From assembly GCA_965262785.1 (NCBI GenBank), contig OZ253559.1, positions 434,001 to 498,000 of the forward strand: 64,000 nucleotides of DNA, written 5' to 3'. The notes below the pieces were generated by a model. The model was given only the letters and a program-made list of their open reading frames with translations. It was not told the DNA's origin and did not search any database. Position 1 is the stretch's first letter; every line of letters begins with the position of its first letter. Below, one piece after another: positions 63,153 to 64,000 of the stretch. Source of the DNA: G965218495 sp965262785 (GTDB taxonomy: Bacteria; Bacteroidota; Rhodothermia; Rhodothermales; Bin80). Both the position numbers and the translations under genes were made by a program.

Positions 63153-63811
63153 ACCTTCCAGGCGAGTGTCAGCCCGTCTCCAATGGGTACCAGGCTTAGG
63201 TGGATCCTAGTGTCGCGATGCAGCTTTGCATTCAGTCGCTGGATGGCGGCAGTAGCGCTGTTAGCCGAAGGGGGGCCGGCTACCGCGCCCTTTCTGAGAA
63301 CGTTGTCAATCAGCACCAGTCCGCCGGGGCGAAGCAGGCGCAGGGTGTATTCGTAGTAGGTGTCGTATGCCTCTTTGTCCGCGTCAATAAACGCCAAATC
63401 GAACGTTCCCTCCTGCCCATCTGCAACAAGGTGCGCCAGGGATTCCGTTGCGGGTGCAAGGCGCAGGTCTATTTTGTGGGCGACACCCGCCTCATTCCAA
63501 TAGCGCTGCGCCACGTTGGTAAACGCGGCGTTAACATCGCAGGCAACGATCAGTCCGTCGTGTGGCATAGCGAGAGCGACGGCCAGCGAGGAGTATCCGG
63601 TGAAGACGCCAACCTCGAGGGCCTTTTTTGCACCTGCCAAGCGGGCAAGGAGTGCCATAAACTGTCCCTGGTCCGGGGCAATCTGCATCTTTCCTTCGGG
63701 GTGGAGAGCAGTCTCTTCCCGCAGTCGGCGCATTACGGGTGGCTCTCGCAAGGAGACGTCAAGGATGTACTGGTACAGTTCAGGCGTCAGATCGATGGTG
63801 GTACGGCTCAT
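63149..63811 (-). CDS. Class I O-methyltransferase (caffeoyl-CoA / TrmR type)
   Basis: 220 residues. SAM-binding: ALEVGVFTGYSSLAVALAMP, VACDVNAAFTNVAQRYW, FDLAFIDADKEAYDTYYEYTLRLLRPGGLVLIDNVL, with the D-x-D-K-x-x-Y metal/acceptor site typical of cation-dependent O-methyltransferases. TrmR (tRNA mo5U methyltransferase) and small-molecule methyltransferases both have this fold; the substrate is not evident. Its stop overlaps the accC stop by 4 bases. Confidence 0.85.
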   Translation of the reverse strand: MSRTTIDLTPELYQYILDVSLREPPVMRRLREETALHPEGKMQIAPDQGQFMALLARLAGAKKALEVGVFTGYSSLAVALAMPHDGLIVACDVNAAFTNVAQRYWNEAGVAHKIDLRLAPATESLAHLVADGQEGTFDLAFIDADKEAYDTYYEYTLRLLRPGGLVLIDNVLRKGAVAGPPSANSATAAIQRLNAKLHRDTRIHLSLVPIGDGLTLAWKV

Positions 63812-63926
63812 ACGGCATGGGGTGATCGCGCGGGAGTGGCCATGAAATCAAAGTGGCACCGGCACGTTCCCTACGGCGGCCTCCATGCGTGCCACGGACT
63901 GCGGTAGTCTCAGAGGCGGCGTGCCG

Positions 63927-64000
63927 CTATATGGCGCCGATGAATGTGCCCACGCCCTTGCTGGGTGCGTAGCGTGCGGAATTTGGCCACTGGTTGGAGT
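63927..64000 (-). other. Possible C-terminus of a further gene
   Basis: The minus strand from the window end gives SNQWPNSARYAPSKGVGTFIGAI and a stop at 63927-63929. It may be the last codons of a gene that continues beyond the window; too short to identify. Confidence 0.2.

Noticed and set aside
1..64000. CRISPR arrays, tRNA or rRNA genes
   Set aside because: No regularly spaced repeats, no tRNA T-loop/cloverleaf or rRNA sequence was recognised on either strand by eye.

Overview
The window is a chromosomal segment of a bacterium from the Bacteroidota/Rhodothermota lineage, most like a Rhodothermales-type organism. The evidence is a type IX secretion (T9SS) C-terminal sorting tail on the protein at 3438-4550, a PorX-type T9SS regulator at 57532-59106, a Bacteroidota-style dcw cluster that lacks murF, and several families common in that lineage (OmpA with PKD domains, choice-of-anchor B, VIT/vWA). 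Base composition is fairly GC-rich. No rRNA, tRNA or CRISPR array was recognised.

Layout. 1-2.7 kb: the 3' part of gyrB with a glycosyltransferase behind it. 2.7-5.3 kb: a secreted T9SS protein set between two long non-coding stretches, each holding a decayed transposase end. 5.3-8.4 kb: a methyltransferase and pyrG, convergent with a lexA-like gene. 8.6-23.4 kb: a compact division and cell-wall (dcw) cluster mraZ-rsmH-ftsL-ftsI-murE-mraY-murD-ftsW-murG-murC-ftsQ-ftsA-ftsZ, most junctions overlapping by a few bases, followed by rpsT and an OmpA/PKD envelope protein. 25.3-28.3 kb: a gene graveyard (IS1595-type pseudogene, a response-regulator stub) with one small membrane-protein gene. 28.3-30.8 kb: queG and lysS, convergent. 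31.1-34.0 kb: a transposase remnant, then a two-gene unit of a MerR-like regulator and a VIT/vWA protein with a dyad operator. 34.4-42.2 kb: a cyclophilin lipoprotein with a conserved unknown, a secreted FG-GAP/choice-of-anchor B protein, a dgcN-dgcA-like D-amino-acid pair and a sulfatase. 42.7-48.5 kb: alpha-glucan phosphorylase, a periplasmic unknown and an S9 peptidase. 49.2-52.3 kb: a decayed LRR surface-protein gene split by a complete IS1634-type insertion sequence. 52.4-64 kb: proline dehydrogenase, HAD hydrolase, rho, folC, porX, ferritin, an MBL-fold hydrolase, dnaJ-like, accC and an O-methyltransferase.

How the genes work together. The dcw genes make lipid II and assemble the divisome, and are probably driven from the mraZ leader, which carries spaced GTGGGG repeats of MraZ-box type. 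The adjacent divergent lexA-like gene has a 20-bp palindrome in front of it. Its protein keeps the catalytic serine but appears to lack both the Ala-Gly cleavage site and the catalytic lysine, so it may not respond to DNA damage by self-cleavage. This and the MerR-like/VIT-vWA unit are the two points most worth following up. Convergent genes in the window abut or overlap at their stop codons, while other intergenic gaps are 0.4-1 kb of decayed sequence.
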